Part shown: positions 1 to 11,530 of the stretch, in pieces
Numbering within the stretch: the stretch's first letter is position 1
Layout of the letters: each line of letters opens with the position of its first letter
NCBI GenBank assembly: GCA_018894105.1
Contig: CM032124.1
Span: 1,287,501-1,351,500, forward strand
Direction: 5' to 3'
DNA length: 64,000 nucleotides
Origin: Jacaranda mimosifolia
Lineage: Eukaryota > Streptophyta > Magnoliopsida > Lamiales > Bignoniaceae
The notes under the pieces: generated by a model
Seen by the model: the letters and a program-made list of their open reading frames with translations, nothing else
What the model was told of the DNA's origin: nothing
Database searches by the model: none
Translations under genes and position numbers: made by a program

Positions 1-1918
1 AGCTTTGGATTTTCATGAATATCTGTTGCGCTGACATTTGAAAATACTCCCGTGGAAGGTACCTGACCTTCCAGATTGTTGAAAGATAGATTTAGGTAGG
101 TGAGAGAATGAAGATTCACCAAGAAATCTGGAATATTTCCTGAGAGATTGTTGCTTGATAGATCCAAGTAACTCATGGTACTCAGACGAGCTAAATTTGG
201 AATCCTCCCATGAAATGAATTTGCTTGTAACATAATTATGTTGAGGGCCAGACAGTTCCCGAGGTTGTTTGGAATCTCACCAGAAAATTTGTTGTTAGAA
301 AAATCAATCTCAACAAGACTGCTTAAGTTTCCAATATTGTCTGGCAGGGGACCGACGAGGTTGTTATAAGACACATTAAAAGACAGAAGGGATGGTATAC
401 CTATAACTTCTTGAGGAATGGTCCCTGTGAGATTGTTTTGAGCTACCCAAAAGAAAACCATTTGTCTGCAATTTGCCAAGGATAAAGGTATCCCTCCTTC
501 TAACCTGTTGTTGAACAAAAATAGCCATTGTAGACCAGTCATATTTCCAAGGCTAGAAGGTATATTTCCTGTCAACTGATTAGAGCCCAAAACCAATCTT
601 GCTAGGTTTGGGAGCATCCCAAATGAATCTGGAATGGTACCATTCAGGCGATTGGAGTGCATCAAGAGTATATTTAAGCTCTGAAGATTTGAAATCTCTC
701 TTGGAATGCTTCCATGGATGAAGTTCTCCTCTAAATAGAAAGATTTCAACTTGTAGGACAAATTTGCTATTGAGACCGGCAAAACTCCTCCAAACTGGTT
801 ATTCCCAAAGTGCAAGAATCTTAAGTTGCTGCAGTTTGCGAGGGAGGTGATGAAATTCAAATCATCTGGTTCACCATTTCCAAGATGATTGAATCCAACA
901 CTTCAGGTCAGCAAATCAAGTTTTGCTAAACTCAGAGGTACTTTCCAGTGAAATTATTGTGAAGAAGGTCAATGTTAGTGAGTTTTGAAGCATTAGAAAA
1001 TGAATCAGGAATACGTCCAGTGAAGTAATTGTAAGCAAGCCATGCTCTCCTCAGATTGGGAAAAGCAATCCCAATATCACTTCTCAGATTACCAGTTAAG
1101 TTGTTGAAAGAAATGACTACAAACTCAAGTGACGTCAAATTGTAGAGTGCTGGAGGAAATTCACCAGAGAGAGAGTTTACAGACAGCCTAAAAGTTTTTA
1201 GGTTCTTCAACTGAGATAGAGTTCTTGGAACTTCACCATTCAAGTAGTTATACGACATATCTAGCTCCCTTAGAGAAGTTAAGTTTCCAAGAGAAGATGG
1301 GACAATACCTGTGAGATTGTTGTTTCCAAGGTACAATGTAAGAAGCCTAGAAAGTGATCCTAGTTCAGGTTGAACCATTTGTATGAGATAGTTATGGTCC
1401 AGTGCCAGGTTCCTCAGGTTAGAACAACGTGAAAGATTAGCTGGAATTTGCCCTCCAAGAAGATTATAGCTCATATTCAAGACCTGAATCTTTCCAAGAT
1501 TCCCAAGCTCAGGTGGAATCACCCCACTGAAGGAGTTTATAGAAAGATCAAGAAGGCTGATGAAAGAAAAATTTCCTACATGAGGCGAAATAGTTCCAAC
1601 TAATCTTTGCCCTGTGAGATTTAAACCGGTGACTCTTGGAATTGGCTGCATGCCACATTCAACACCAGTCCAGTTGCAAAAATGAGAAGAATCATTCCAA
1701 GAGGCTAAGACGACTAGAGTATCTTCGATTATCAGGGACTTGAAGGCCAGTAATGCAAGTTTATCAGTCTCATTTCCAGGTACTTGTGCAGCAGCATGCT
1801 CTGGAAATGAGAGATTAAGAAGAATGCATATAGAAGCTGATATGGTTAAAGAAAAGATCAAGTTAAAACTCATCATGGGAATCGTCATTTTGGAAATGTA
1901 TTTTAGGCCAAAGTTCAC
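1..1918 (-). pseudogene. LRR receptor-kinase copy A, broken, runs off the left edge
   Basis: This is the extracellular part of an LRR-XII-type receptor kinase, nearly identical to intact copy C (4691-7993). From the ATG at 1918 it reads signal peptide, LRR N-cap (CNWTGVEC) and about nine LRRs. It then breaks. At about 940 the run TTTT present in C is TTT here, a 1-base deletion that shifts the frame. About 30 bases further on, the leucine codon TTA of C (in LLTLSV) is TGA. LRR-coding sequence then continues to base 1 at the level of residue ~640 of C, so the transmembrane and kinase parts lie outside the window. Two independent lesions make this a pseudogene unless there is a sequencing error. 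A secreted protein of about 330 residues from the first frame is possible but unproven. Confidence 0.85.
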
Positions 1919-2940
1919 TAGGTGAAAGTTTCTAAGTCTATAATATGCAAGAAGGTGTGCTCTCTTCTCTGGTTTGCTAGAAATTTATAACCACAATTTT
2001 TGCATATTTTTATTCCGTTAAATAGTATTATTTGTTGAATAAAATGACTAAAAGACAAATCTTTGAAAACTAGGTCACAAGAAAAATAAGATAATGATAA
2101 ACTCAACTTGTTATTACTTGTTTAAGACTTTAGTTCATTGAATTTTTGAGGGGGGGATTATTAATTCAAATTCAAGCAGAGAAAGAAAAAAGAAAAACAT
2201 CCCTGGCTGATAGATATCTTGCCCCAAATGCTGACCTTTACTGAGGTTGATTGCCCAATATTCCTTTATATTACATATCAATGTGGAAGCTCCTAGGAAT
2301 TCTTGTGAGAGTGGATTTTCTAATGGTTACCATTGTTTTTTCATGCCTTAACAAATGAATACAGGTAATGAAAATGACATGGCTACCTTAAAAACTAGTC
2401 ATGTTTCTTGCAGAAAGCTGAGTCAGAAGGAATGCTTTGAAAACCCAATTATTTTGGTACCTTAGTCCAAATCATTTTGTTAGATTTTGATGGTTTTGAG
2501 TTGGCTTAAGCTTGTAACTTTATCTTTTCCGCGTTATTGCTGCTCAAATCTTATCAAGCCCGCAGAAGCTTCCCTCTTAGCAAAAGTTATTGGTCATTTC
2601 TTTACTAGAAGCTCTCGGCTCTTTGGTGCCGTGGCTGGAGTGATGATACACACTATCTAGTACTAATTGGAATAGAGTTATCCACCTATTTTATTTATCC
2701 TTTTTAATTTAGTTGTGGATTATATGTATTTGATACGAATTCGTGAAATAGAATAGAAGATAAACACCGATCAGAACACACGATCCAGAATGTATTTTGA
2801 AACATCTTTTTACAACGAAATTCCCCCCTAATGGATACTAATGAGATAATAACTCAATAGCTCGCTCCATATTTGGTGACGAATTTGTTAATCATCAAAC
2901 ACAGATGTGAAAGAGAATGATAGGTTGAGGACAAATATTT
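1919..2940 (-). promoter_or_regulatory. Upstream region of copy A
   Basis: This is colinear with the upstream region of copy C (7994-8950). A TATA-like TATAAAT is at 1983-1989 on the minus strand, about 65 bases before the ATG. Two WRKY-type W-box cores present in C are altered here: TTGAAT at 2138-2143 and TTGGCT at 2501-2506, against TTGACT in C. No gene is seen in it. Confidence 0.55.
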
Positions 2941-3307
2941 ACATGCTCTCATTAAGAAGTGGCAGGGATGAACATTATTACATAATATAGTTTTTGTTCT
3001 ATGCAACTGCACAAATAAGGAGGCACTATCTGCCTAAAACCAGAACAAGTATACCACAAGAACAAACAGGCCAAAAATGGATTAGAAATATGTTGCTGAT
3101 CTGATTCTTGCCTACCACCTTTAAACTTCTGCAAATCAGAGCAAAAATTATGAGGGATTTGAAGGCCAGCAATGAAAGTTCATCAGTCTCATTTCCAGGT
3201 TCTTGTGCAGCTGCATCATCTGGAAATGAAAGATTAAGTAGCATCAACATAGAAGCTGATATTGTTAATGGAAATATTAGAGAAAAGCTCATCATGGAAA
3301 CCTTCAT
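2940..3307 (-). pseudogene. LRR receptor-kinase copy B, internally deleted stump
   Basis: From the ATG at 3307, signal peptide and LRR N-cap sequence homologous to copy C is kept as far as LLAFKSLI. The frame then passes into sequence that matches the 3' flank of copy C (compare 4420-4640). All LRRs, the membrane segment and the kinase are gone. The open frame ends at 3026 after 93 residues, of which about 40 come from former non-coding sequence. The deletion junction (after CAGAACAAAAAT of the 3' flank, read on the plus strand) is almost the same as in copy D, so one deletion probably predates the duplication of the pair. A short secreted peptide could be made, but nothing shows that it is. 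Confidence 0.75.
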
Positions 3308-4420
3308 TTGGAAATGTACTTTAAACCAAACTTCTCTAGATGAAAGTTTCTTGAGTGTATAATATGCAAGAGGGTGTGCTCTCTTCTCTTGTTTGCTAGA
3401 AATTTATAACTAACTATGTTTGAAGAATCAAGTTCAACAAAATTTGAAATATTTAAATAAGCATATATTTTCTCCCCTCAGCAGTATTAGTTTTATCGAA
3501 TCTACTGACTAAAAGTCACATAATTCTTGAAAAATATTTTACATAAAACTAAGATAATTGTGATTCAATGTCTTAGTTTGATTAAGACCCAAGTTCGTTG
3601 ACTTTTTTAGTGAGGCTAAACAACTCAAATTTAACCAGGAAAAAAGTCCCTAGCTCATAGATCACTTGCCCAAAATGCTGAATTCACTGAGGTTGAATGC
3701 AAAAGTCCTTCTTAGTGAACATTAAGGTGGAAGCTTCCCAGAAAAGTTCTTGTAAGAGTGGACTTGCTAATGGTTACCATTGTTTTTTTCATGCCTTTAA
3801 CAATTGACTGAGTAAAACAAATAAATACAGGCAATGAAAATGACATGGCTGCCTTAAATACTAGTTTGTGTTTCTTGCAGAAAGCTGAGTCAGAAGGAAT
3901 GCTTTGAAAACCCAATTATTTTTAGTACCTTAGTCCAAATCATTGGTTGTAAGAATAAGATGAAGTCAAGCGCATAAATTTAGGACCATATTTTGTTAGA
4001 TTTTGATGATTTTGAGTTGACTTAAGCATGTCACTTTGTCTTTTCCGCGTTATTGCTGCTCACATCTCGTCAAGCCTGCAGAAGCTTCCCTCTTAGCAAA
4101 AGTTATTGGTCATTTCTTGACTAGAAGCTCTTGGCTCTTTGGCGCTGTGGCTAGAGTGATGATTTAGTACTGATTGGAATAGAGTTATCCACCTATTTTA
4201 TTTATCCTTTTTAACTTAGTTGTGGATTATATGTATTTGACATGTATTCGTGAAATAGAATAGAAGATAAACACTGATTAAAACACACGATCACCCCACT
4301 AATGGATACTGATGCGATAATAACTTGATAGCTAGCTCCATAATTGATGACAAATTTATTAATCATCAAACACAGCTGTGAAAGAGAATGATAGGCTGAG
4401 GACAAATATTTACATGCTCT
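3308..4420 (-). promoter_or_regulatory. Upstream region of stump B merging into the 3' flank of C
   Basis: The part up to about 4160 matches the upstream region of stump D (9324-10180). The part from about 4180 onward matches 2680-2940 and 8740-8970, the repeat-unit boundary. A W-box-type TTGACT lies near 3599. No gene of its own is seen. Confidence 0.45.
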
Positions 4421-4690
4421 CATTAAGAAGTGGCAGGGATGAACATTATCACATAATATAGTTTTTGTTCTATGCAACTGCACAAATAAGCAGGCGCTAT
4501 CTGCCTAAAACCAGAACAAGTATACTTCAAGAACAAACAGGCCAAAAATGGATTAGGAAAATGTTGTTGATCTGATTCTTGCCTTCCGCTTTTAAACTTC
4601 TTCAACAGACTCTATATCCCTGAAAAATCAGAACAAAAATGCTAAAATAGCTTTCTTTAAATGCATACCATTGATAAAAAAACATGTTAG

Positions 4691-7600
4691 TTAAAAGAAA
4701 TGGAAGGACGAAGAGCACCTGTTGCTGAATGACTGTTTCTTCTCTTCATTGATTCCACTGTCGAGAAATGTGTCTCTGATCGTTGACAATTCTCGATACA
4801 CTTGGCGCATACTCATCCTGTCTTTTGGTGATTCAGAAGAACATGAAACTCCAATTTGAAGAATATATATCAAACACCGGCGCTGTTCCCTCGTTAGAAA
4901 GCTCCAACCTTGGTCCCATGTTTCAGCTATCCCTGTTATTTCTTGGCACAAAGCAGAGCTGTCAAGAATATCAATGATCCTGTCTGGAACTGCCAGTTTC
5001 ACAAAATGGTGAAGACTCAAGTTTTCAGTGAATAAATTGTCTGTTGGCCTTTTTCCAGTGAAAATCTCAAGCAAAAGGATCCCAAAACTGTAAATATCTC
5101 CCAACATGGACACCTGTCCTCCCATGCCATACTCTGCATAGTTTTTCAGCCATTTTGTACTCAGGATGATAGCACTTCAATTAGACTGAATAAGTTGCTA
5201 ATGATACGAAGAAATATTAATGTGAAAAGTGTGTTTGTTCTAGTTATTACCTGGAGCTGCATATCCAATGGTTCCCTTGATACCAAGTGAGCTGAACTGG
5301 TTCGCATTTTCTTTCATGATAAATCTAGGAAGGAGCCGAGCCAAACCAAAATCGCCTACATGGGCCGTCAGGTCACTGTCAAGAAGTACATTCTGAGGTT
5401 TCAGATCACAGTGAATCACCGGTGTTTGGCATTGGTGGTGAAGATAATTCAGTGCGGCTGCTATATCTGTTGCAATGTTAATCCTCTGAATAATGTTCAA
5501 ACTATTATGCTGTTGTGTTGTTTCTTCTTCTGGATGCAACCATTTGTCTAAGCTCCCATTTTTCATAAACTGATATACTAGAGCTTTAAAATCATTGCCA
5601 CGAAAATCAGTACTTGAACAAGCAGTTATCACTTTGATGAGGTTGTGGTGACGGATGTTTCTCAAGGCTTGACATTCAGACAAGAAGCTTTTGGAGGCTC
5701 CTTTCTGTCTGAGATTGAGAACCTTAACTGCAACAATTGTTTCATCTGAGGTGAGAATGCCCTTGTAAACTGTCCCGAAACTGCCTGAACCAATCAAGTT
5801 CTCTGGTGAGAATCCAACAGTAGCATTCATCAGTTCTTCATAGGAAATCTTGGGGAAGAAGTTGAAGGATCTGGAAGATGATGAGTTTGGTGGATTCTTC
5901 AGCCTCTTCCGTATGTAGCAAATCAGAAGAAGGGACAATGATAGAGCACCAAATGATGAAGTTAAGACAATAATCAAGATTAGTTTGAGAGCTTTCTTCC
6001 CACTTTTTCCGTGGGCTTCTTGAGATTCTTGCTCAGGACATTCTGGCAGATCAAACTGCTGAATTCCACCACAAAGCTTTGAATTTTCATGAATATCTGT
6101 TGCGCTGGCATTTGAAAATACTCCTGTCGAAGGTACCTCACCCTCCAGACTGTTGAAAGATAGATTTAGGTAGATGAGAGAATGAAGATTCACCAAGAAA
6201 TCTGGAATATTTCCTGAGAGATTGTTGCTCGATAGATCCAAGTAACTAAGGGTACTCAAACGAGCTAAATTTGGAATCCTCCCATGAAATGAATTTGCTT
6301 GTAACGTGATTATGTTAAGGGCCAGACAGTTTCCTAGGTTGATTGGAATCTCACCAGAAAAGTTGTTGTAAGAAAGATCAATGTCAACAAGACTGCTTAC
6401 ATTTCCAACGTTGTCAGGCAGGGGACCGGTTAAGGAGTTATAAGACACATTAAACGACAGAAGGGATGGTATACCTATAACTTCTTGAGGAATGGTCCCA
6501 GTGAGATTGTTTTGAGCTACCCAAAAGAAAACCATTTGTCTACAATTAGCCAAAGATAGCGGTATCCCTCCATCTAACCTGTTATCAAACAAAAATAGCC
6601 ATTGTAGACTAGTCATATTTCCAAGGCTAGAAGGTATCATCCCTGTCAACTGATTAGTGCCCAAAACCAATCTTGCTAGGTTTGGAAGCATCCCAAATGA
6701 ATCTGGAATAGTACCATTCAGGCGATTTGAGTGCATGAAGAGTATATTTAAGCTCTGAAGACTTGAAATCTCTCTTGGAATGCTCCCATGGATGAAATTC
6801 TCTTGTAAATAGAGAGTCGTTAACTTGGTGGACAAATTTGTTATTGAGAGGGGCAAAACTCCACCAAACTGGTTATTCCCAAAATGCAAGAATCTTAAGT
6901 TAGTACAGTTTGTAAGGGAGGTGATGAAATTCAAATCATCTGGTTCTCCATTTCCAAGATGATTGAATCCAACACTTAAGGTCAGCAAATCAAGCTTTGC
7001 TAAACTCAGAGGTACTTTTCCAGTGAAATTGTTGCGAATGAGGTCAAGGTTTTCGAGTTTTGAAGCATTAGAAAATGAATCAGGAATAGGTCCAGTGAAG
7101 TAATTGTAAGCAAACCATGCTCTCCTCAGATTGGGAAAAGCAATCCCAATATCACTTCTCAGGTTACCAGTTAAGTTGTTGAAAGAAATGGCTACAAACT
7201 CAAGTGACGTTAAATTGTAGAGTGCTGGAGGAAATTCACCAGAGAGAGAGTTTACAGACAGCCTAAAGGTTTTTAGGTTCCTCAACTGAGATAGAGTTCT
7301 TGGAACTCCACCGTTCAAATAGTTATACGACATATCTAGCTCCCTTAGAGAAGTTAAGTTTCCGAGAGAAGATGGGACAATACCTGTGAGATTGTTGTTT
7401 CCAAGGTACAATGTAAGAAGCCTAGAGAGCAATCCCAATTCAGGTGGGACCATTCCTATGAGATAGTTATGGTCCAGTGCCAGGTTACTCAGGTTGGAAC
7501 AATTTGACAGATCAGCTGGAATTTGCCCTGCAAGAAGATTATTGCTCATATTCAAGATTTGAAGCCTTCCAAGATTGCCAAGCTCTGGTGGGATCACCCC

Positions 7601-7993
7601 ATGAAAGGAGTTTCTAGAAAGATCAAGAAGATTGATGAAAGTAAAATTCCCCACATGGGGCGAAACCGTTCCAACTAATCTTTGCCCTGTGAGATTCAAA
7701 CCAGTGACTCTTGGAATTGGCTGCATGCCACATTCAACACCAGTCCAGTTGCAAAAATGGGAAGAATCATTCCAAGAGGCTAAGACAACTAGAGGATCTT
7801 CGATTATCAGGGACTTGAAGGCCAGTAATGCAAGTTTATCAGTCTCATTTCCAGGTACTTGTGCAGCTGCATGCTCTGGAAATGAGAGATTAATAAGAAT
7901 GCATATAGAAGCTGATATGGTTAAAGAAAAGATCAAGCTAAAACTCATCATGGGAATCGTCATTTTGGAAATGTAGTTTAGGCCAAAGTTCAC
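4691..7993 (-). CDS. LRR receptor-like kinase, subfamily XII (EFR/Xa21-like), copy C, intact
   Basis: Two exons, 7993-5251 and 5133-4691, join across a 117-base GT-AG intron (5250-5134) to give GTIGYAAPEYGMG and a protein of 1061 residues. Domains in order: signal peptide (about 1-45), LRR N-cap with NETDKLALLAFKS and CNWTGVEC, about 21 LRRs to ~650, transmembrane segment ~671-693, and kinase ~720-1040. The kinase shows GSGSFG (735-740), VAVK lysine (757), HCDLKPQN (861 on) and DFG (881-883). Cysteine replaces the arginine of HRD, so it is a non-RD kinase, as in pattern-recognition receptors such as EFR, FLS2 and Xa21. One intron in the kinase is usual for this subfamily. The likely role is detection of an extracellular ligand at the plasma membrane; the ligand cannot be inferred. 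Met-11 is an alternative start nearer the hydrophobic signal core. It is the only intact member of a four-unit tandem array. Confidence 0.9.
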
Positions 7994-8950
7994 TAGGTGA
8001 AAGTTTCTAAGTCTATAATATGCAAGAAGTTGTGCTCTCTTCTCTGGTTTGCTAGAAATTTATAACCACTATTTATGCATATTTTTATTCCGTTCAATAG
8101 TATTATTTGTTGAATAAAATGAGTAAAAGACAAATCTTTGAAAACTAGGTCACAAGAAAACTAAGATAATGATAAACTCAACCTGTTATTACTTGTTTAA
8201 GACTTTAGTTCATTGACTTTTTTAGGGGGGGTTTATTAATTCAAATTTAACCAGAGAAAGAATAAAGAAAAATATCCTGGCTCATAGATGTCTTACCCCA
8301 AATGCTGATCTTTACTGAGGTTGATTGCCCAATATTCCTTTATATTGCATATCAACGTGAAAGCTCCTATGAAATCTTGTAAGAGTGGACTTTCTAATGG
8401 TTACCATTGCTTTTCATGCCTTAACAAAGGAATACAGGAAATGAAAATGACATGGCCACCTTAAATGCTAGCTCATGTTTCTTGCAGAAAGCTGTCAGAA
8501 GGAATGCTTTGAAAACTCAATTATTTTAGTCCAAATCATTTTGTTCGATTTTGATGATTTTGAGTTGACTTAAGCTTGTAACTTTATCTTTTCCGCGTTA
8601 TTGCTGCTCATATCTTATCAAGCCTGCAGAAGCTTCCCTCTTAGCAAAAGTTATTGGTCATTTCTTGACTAGAAGCTCTCAGCTCTTTGGTGCCGTGGCT
8701 GGAATGATGATACACACTATCTAGTACTGATTGGAATAGAGTTATTCACCTATTTTATTTATTCTTTTTAACTTAGTTGTGGATTATATGTATTTGACAT
8801 GTATTCATGAAATAGAATAGAAGATAATCACTGATCGGAACACACGATCCAGAATGTCTTTTGAAACATCTTTTTTGGATGAAATTCCCCACTATGGAAA
8901 CTGATGCGATAATAACTTGATAGCTAGCTCCATATTTGACAACGAATTTG
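7994..8950 (-). promoter_or_regulatory. Upstream region of intact receptor kinase C
   Basis: A TATA-like TATAAAT lies at 8058-8064 (minus strand), about 65 bases before the start codon. W-box cores TTGACT are visible on the plus strand at 8213-8218 and 8565-8570, as expected for defence-gene promoters bound by WRKY factors. Beyond about 8740 the sequence becomes the 3' flank of stump D. The elements are inferred from motifs only. Confidence 0.5.
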
Positions 8951-9323
8951 TTAATCATCAAGAAGTGGCAGGGATGAACATTATAACATAATATAGTTTT
9001 TGTTCTATGCAACTGCACACAGAAGCAGGCACTATTTGCTAAAACCAGAACAAGTATACTGCAAGAACAAACAGGCCAAAAATGGATTAGAAAAATGTTG
9101 CTGATCTGATTCTTGCCTTCCACTTTTGAACTTCTTCAACAGACTCTATATCCCTGAAAAATCAGAACAAAAATTATGAGGGATCTTCAGCTATGAGGGA
9201 TTTGAAGGCCAGCAATGAAAGTTTATCAATCTCATTTCCAGGTATTTGTGCAGCTGCATACTCTGGAAATGAAAGATTAAGTAGCATCAGCATAGGAGAA
9301 AAGCTCATCGTGGAAACCTTCAT
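8950..9323 (-). pseudogene. LRR receptor-kinase copy D, internally deleted stump
   Basis: The ATG at 9323 opens a 49-codon frame ending with TAA at 9174. It holds a signal-peptide-like start and the beginning of the LRR N-cap (LLAFKSLIAEDPS, then stop). Relative to B and C the frame also lacks a short piece of the hydrophobic core. The sequence then joins the 3'-flank sequence of the family (GGGATATAGAGTC, as near 4615). It lost the same body as B. A small repeat at the junction (ATGAGGGATCTTCAGCT then ATGAGGGATTTG, plus strand) is absent from B. Expression as a tiny secreted peptide is conceivable only. Confidence 0.7.
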
Positions 9324-10182
9324 TTGGAATGTACTTTAAACAAAACTTCACTAGATGAAAGTTTCTTAAGTGTATAACATGCAAGAGGGTGTGCTCTCCT
9401 CTTGTTTGCTAGAAATTTATAACCAACTATGTTTGAAGAATCAAGTTCATCAAAATTTGAAAATTGTGGCTAAGCATATATTTTCTCCCCTAAGTAGTGT
9501 TAGTTTAAGCATATATTTTCCGCTAAGTAGTGTTAGTTTTTATTGAATCTAATGACTAAAAGTCACATAATTCTTGAAAAATATTTTACATTAAACTAAG
9601 ATAATTGTGATTCAATGTCTTAGTTTGATTAAGACCCAAGTTCGTTGACTTTTTTAGTGAGGCTAAGCAACTCAAATTTAACCGGAAAAAAAGTCCCTAG
9701 CTCATAGATCACTTGCCCAAAATGCTGACTTCACTGAGGTTGAATGCAAAAGTCCTTCTTAGTGAACATTAATGTGGAAGCTTCCCAGAAAAGTTCTTGT
9801 AAGAGTGGACTTGCTAATGGTTACCATTGTTTTTTTCATGCCTTTAACAATTGACTGAGTAAAACAAATAAATACAGGCAATGAAAATGACATGGCTGCC
9901 TTAAATACTAGTTTGTGTTTCTTGCAGAAAGCTGAGTCAGAAATTTTTAGTACCTTGCTCCAAATCATTGGTTGTAAGAATATGATGAAGTCAAGCGCAT
10001 AAATTTAGGACCATATTTTGTTAGATTTTGATGATTTTGAGTTGACTTAAGCTTGTCACTTTGTCTTTTCCGCGTTATTACTGCTCAAATCTCATCAAGC
10101 CTGCAGAAGCTTCCCTCTTAGCAAATTTATTAGTCATTTCTTGACTAGAAGCTTTAGGCTCTTTGGTGCGGTGGCCGGATTG
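9324..10182 (-). other. Upstream region of stump D
   Basis: This is colinear with 3308-4160. It contains a short local duplication near 9480-9540 (the phrase AAGCATATATTTTC occurs twice). The array homology is interrupted at about 10180 by the next element and resumes at about 10590. Confidence 0.5.
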
Positions 10183-10575
10183 TAGGTGGCAAACGAGTTG
10201 AATTTGCTCGTGAGCTTCACGAATTGCGTTCGAGTTGTTTTGAGTTCGAGTCCAACTAAATCGAGCTCGAGCTTGAATCATTTGTATCTAGGTTTGAGGC
10301 ACGAGCCGGTTATAATTAAATATTATTTTTTATTTTATTAATAAATAGATATTATACTACTTTTTTTATTTCGAGTTTAGTAATTATTTACAACTCACTT
10401 GACAATTTGAGTCTTATCGAGCCAAATTGAGCTGAGCTTGACTGTTTATCTAGTTGAGTTCGAAATTAAATTTTTAAACTTGTCGAGTTTGAACCTAATA
10501 TATATATTTCAAACTTGAGCTCGAATTTGAAAATTTTCAGCATACTCAACTAGATTCAACTTGATTGTACCTCTA
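10183..10575. mobile_element. Non-autonomous hAT-like element, degenerate
   Basis: This block of about 393 bases interrupts sequence otherwise colinear with the upstream regions of units A-C. Its ends are imperfect inverted repeats, TAGGTGGCAAACGAG and TAGAGGTACAATCAAG, of the TAGGGGTG..CAA type common in plant hAT-like MITEs. The subterminal parts are rich in GAGCTCGAGC/GAGTTCGAG repeats. I see no 8-base target duplication, so the exact limits are uncertain. Confidence 0.5.
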
Positions 10576-10589
10576 AACTAAAATGATAA

Positions 10590-11530
10590 TGCATACTTTT
10601 CAGTAGTACTGATTTGAATAGTTATCCAATTCTCTTATTTATCCTTTTTAACTTTGAATGCTAATCCATTTAAACAGTCAATTTTAAAAGCTTTGAAAAA
10701 CAATGTCGATTTCGTTCAAGTCAATAATGCCATAATTTGATAATTAGAGATGTAAGAAGGGCATTCAAGTAAGCACATCTACTGCATCCATGAGTTGTAC
10801 CTTTACAATTTACACGCGTCAATAGCATTCATCTTCTACCAAATCCTAACCGCGGTATTGTTCCTGATTCAGTAAAAGGAATACACTAGTGGATCAAATT
10901 AACTATCCATACAGGCAATACAAGGCAATAAAATCCCAGAAGTCCCAGATGAAGCTTTACGTTATTCCTCATGGCACAATCTTTTTCAAAAAAAAAAAAA
11001 ATGATTTAATGGGAAACAGATAAAGAGATCATCTAATCCATCCACATTTTTTTGATGCTACTTCATATAACTTTACTAGAATGATCCATACAGAAAGCTT
11101 CAAACTGCTCCTTTCCTTAAAGGGGATGTTGAATTCATCTCTAGTTAGAGATAGTAACCTGTTTATCTAAGATTTATCTGCAAGTGTGCAAGACAAGAAA
11201 AAAACTTCCCACTCAAATGCATAAATCAGAGAAAGAAACAACAATCCGGAAGCAGTTGACCTTTGTGTTTTTCATTCTTATAGAAATCTTTAAATTCAGC
11301 GTGGTGTTACAATATATCAGCAAATATTCTACAGACGTTTGGACAACATGCTTTTGCAATACAAATATTCTCATTGTTCGTTCTTCTTCTCTAGTACTTC
11401 CTTTCCAAGGCAAAACTGAAAATGGCAACCATGCCTTACTCATCTTAAGAGGAATCCTAAGCAGAATTACCTCTTTAAAACATGTTTCTGCAGGGAAAAA
11501 AAAGACTCCAAAGCACAAGCAATTGAGGCA
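10590..11530. other. Spacer between the receptor array and NDC1, including the probable NDC1 3' UTR
   Basis: Family homology to the receptor units fades by about 10680. No gene is recognised. The part next to 11530 should hold the NDC1 3' UTR (minus strand). A poly-A run lies at about 10988-11000. Confidence 0.4.
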
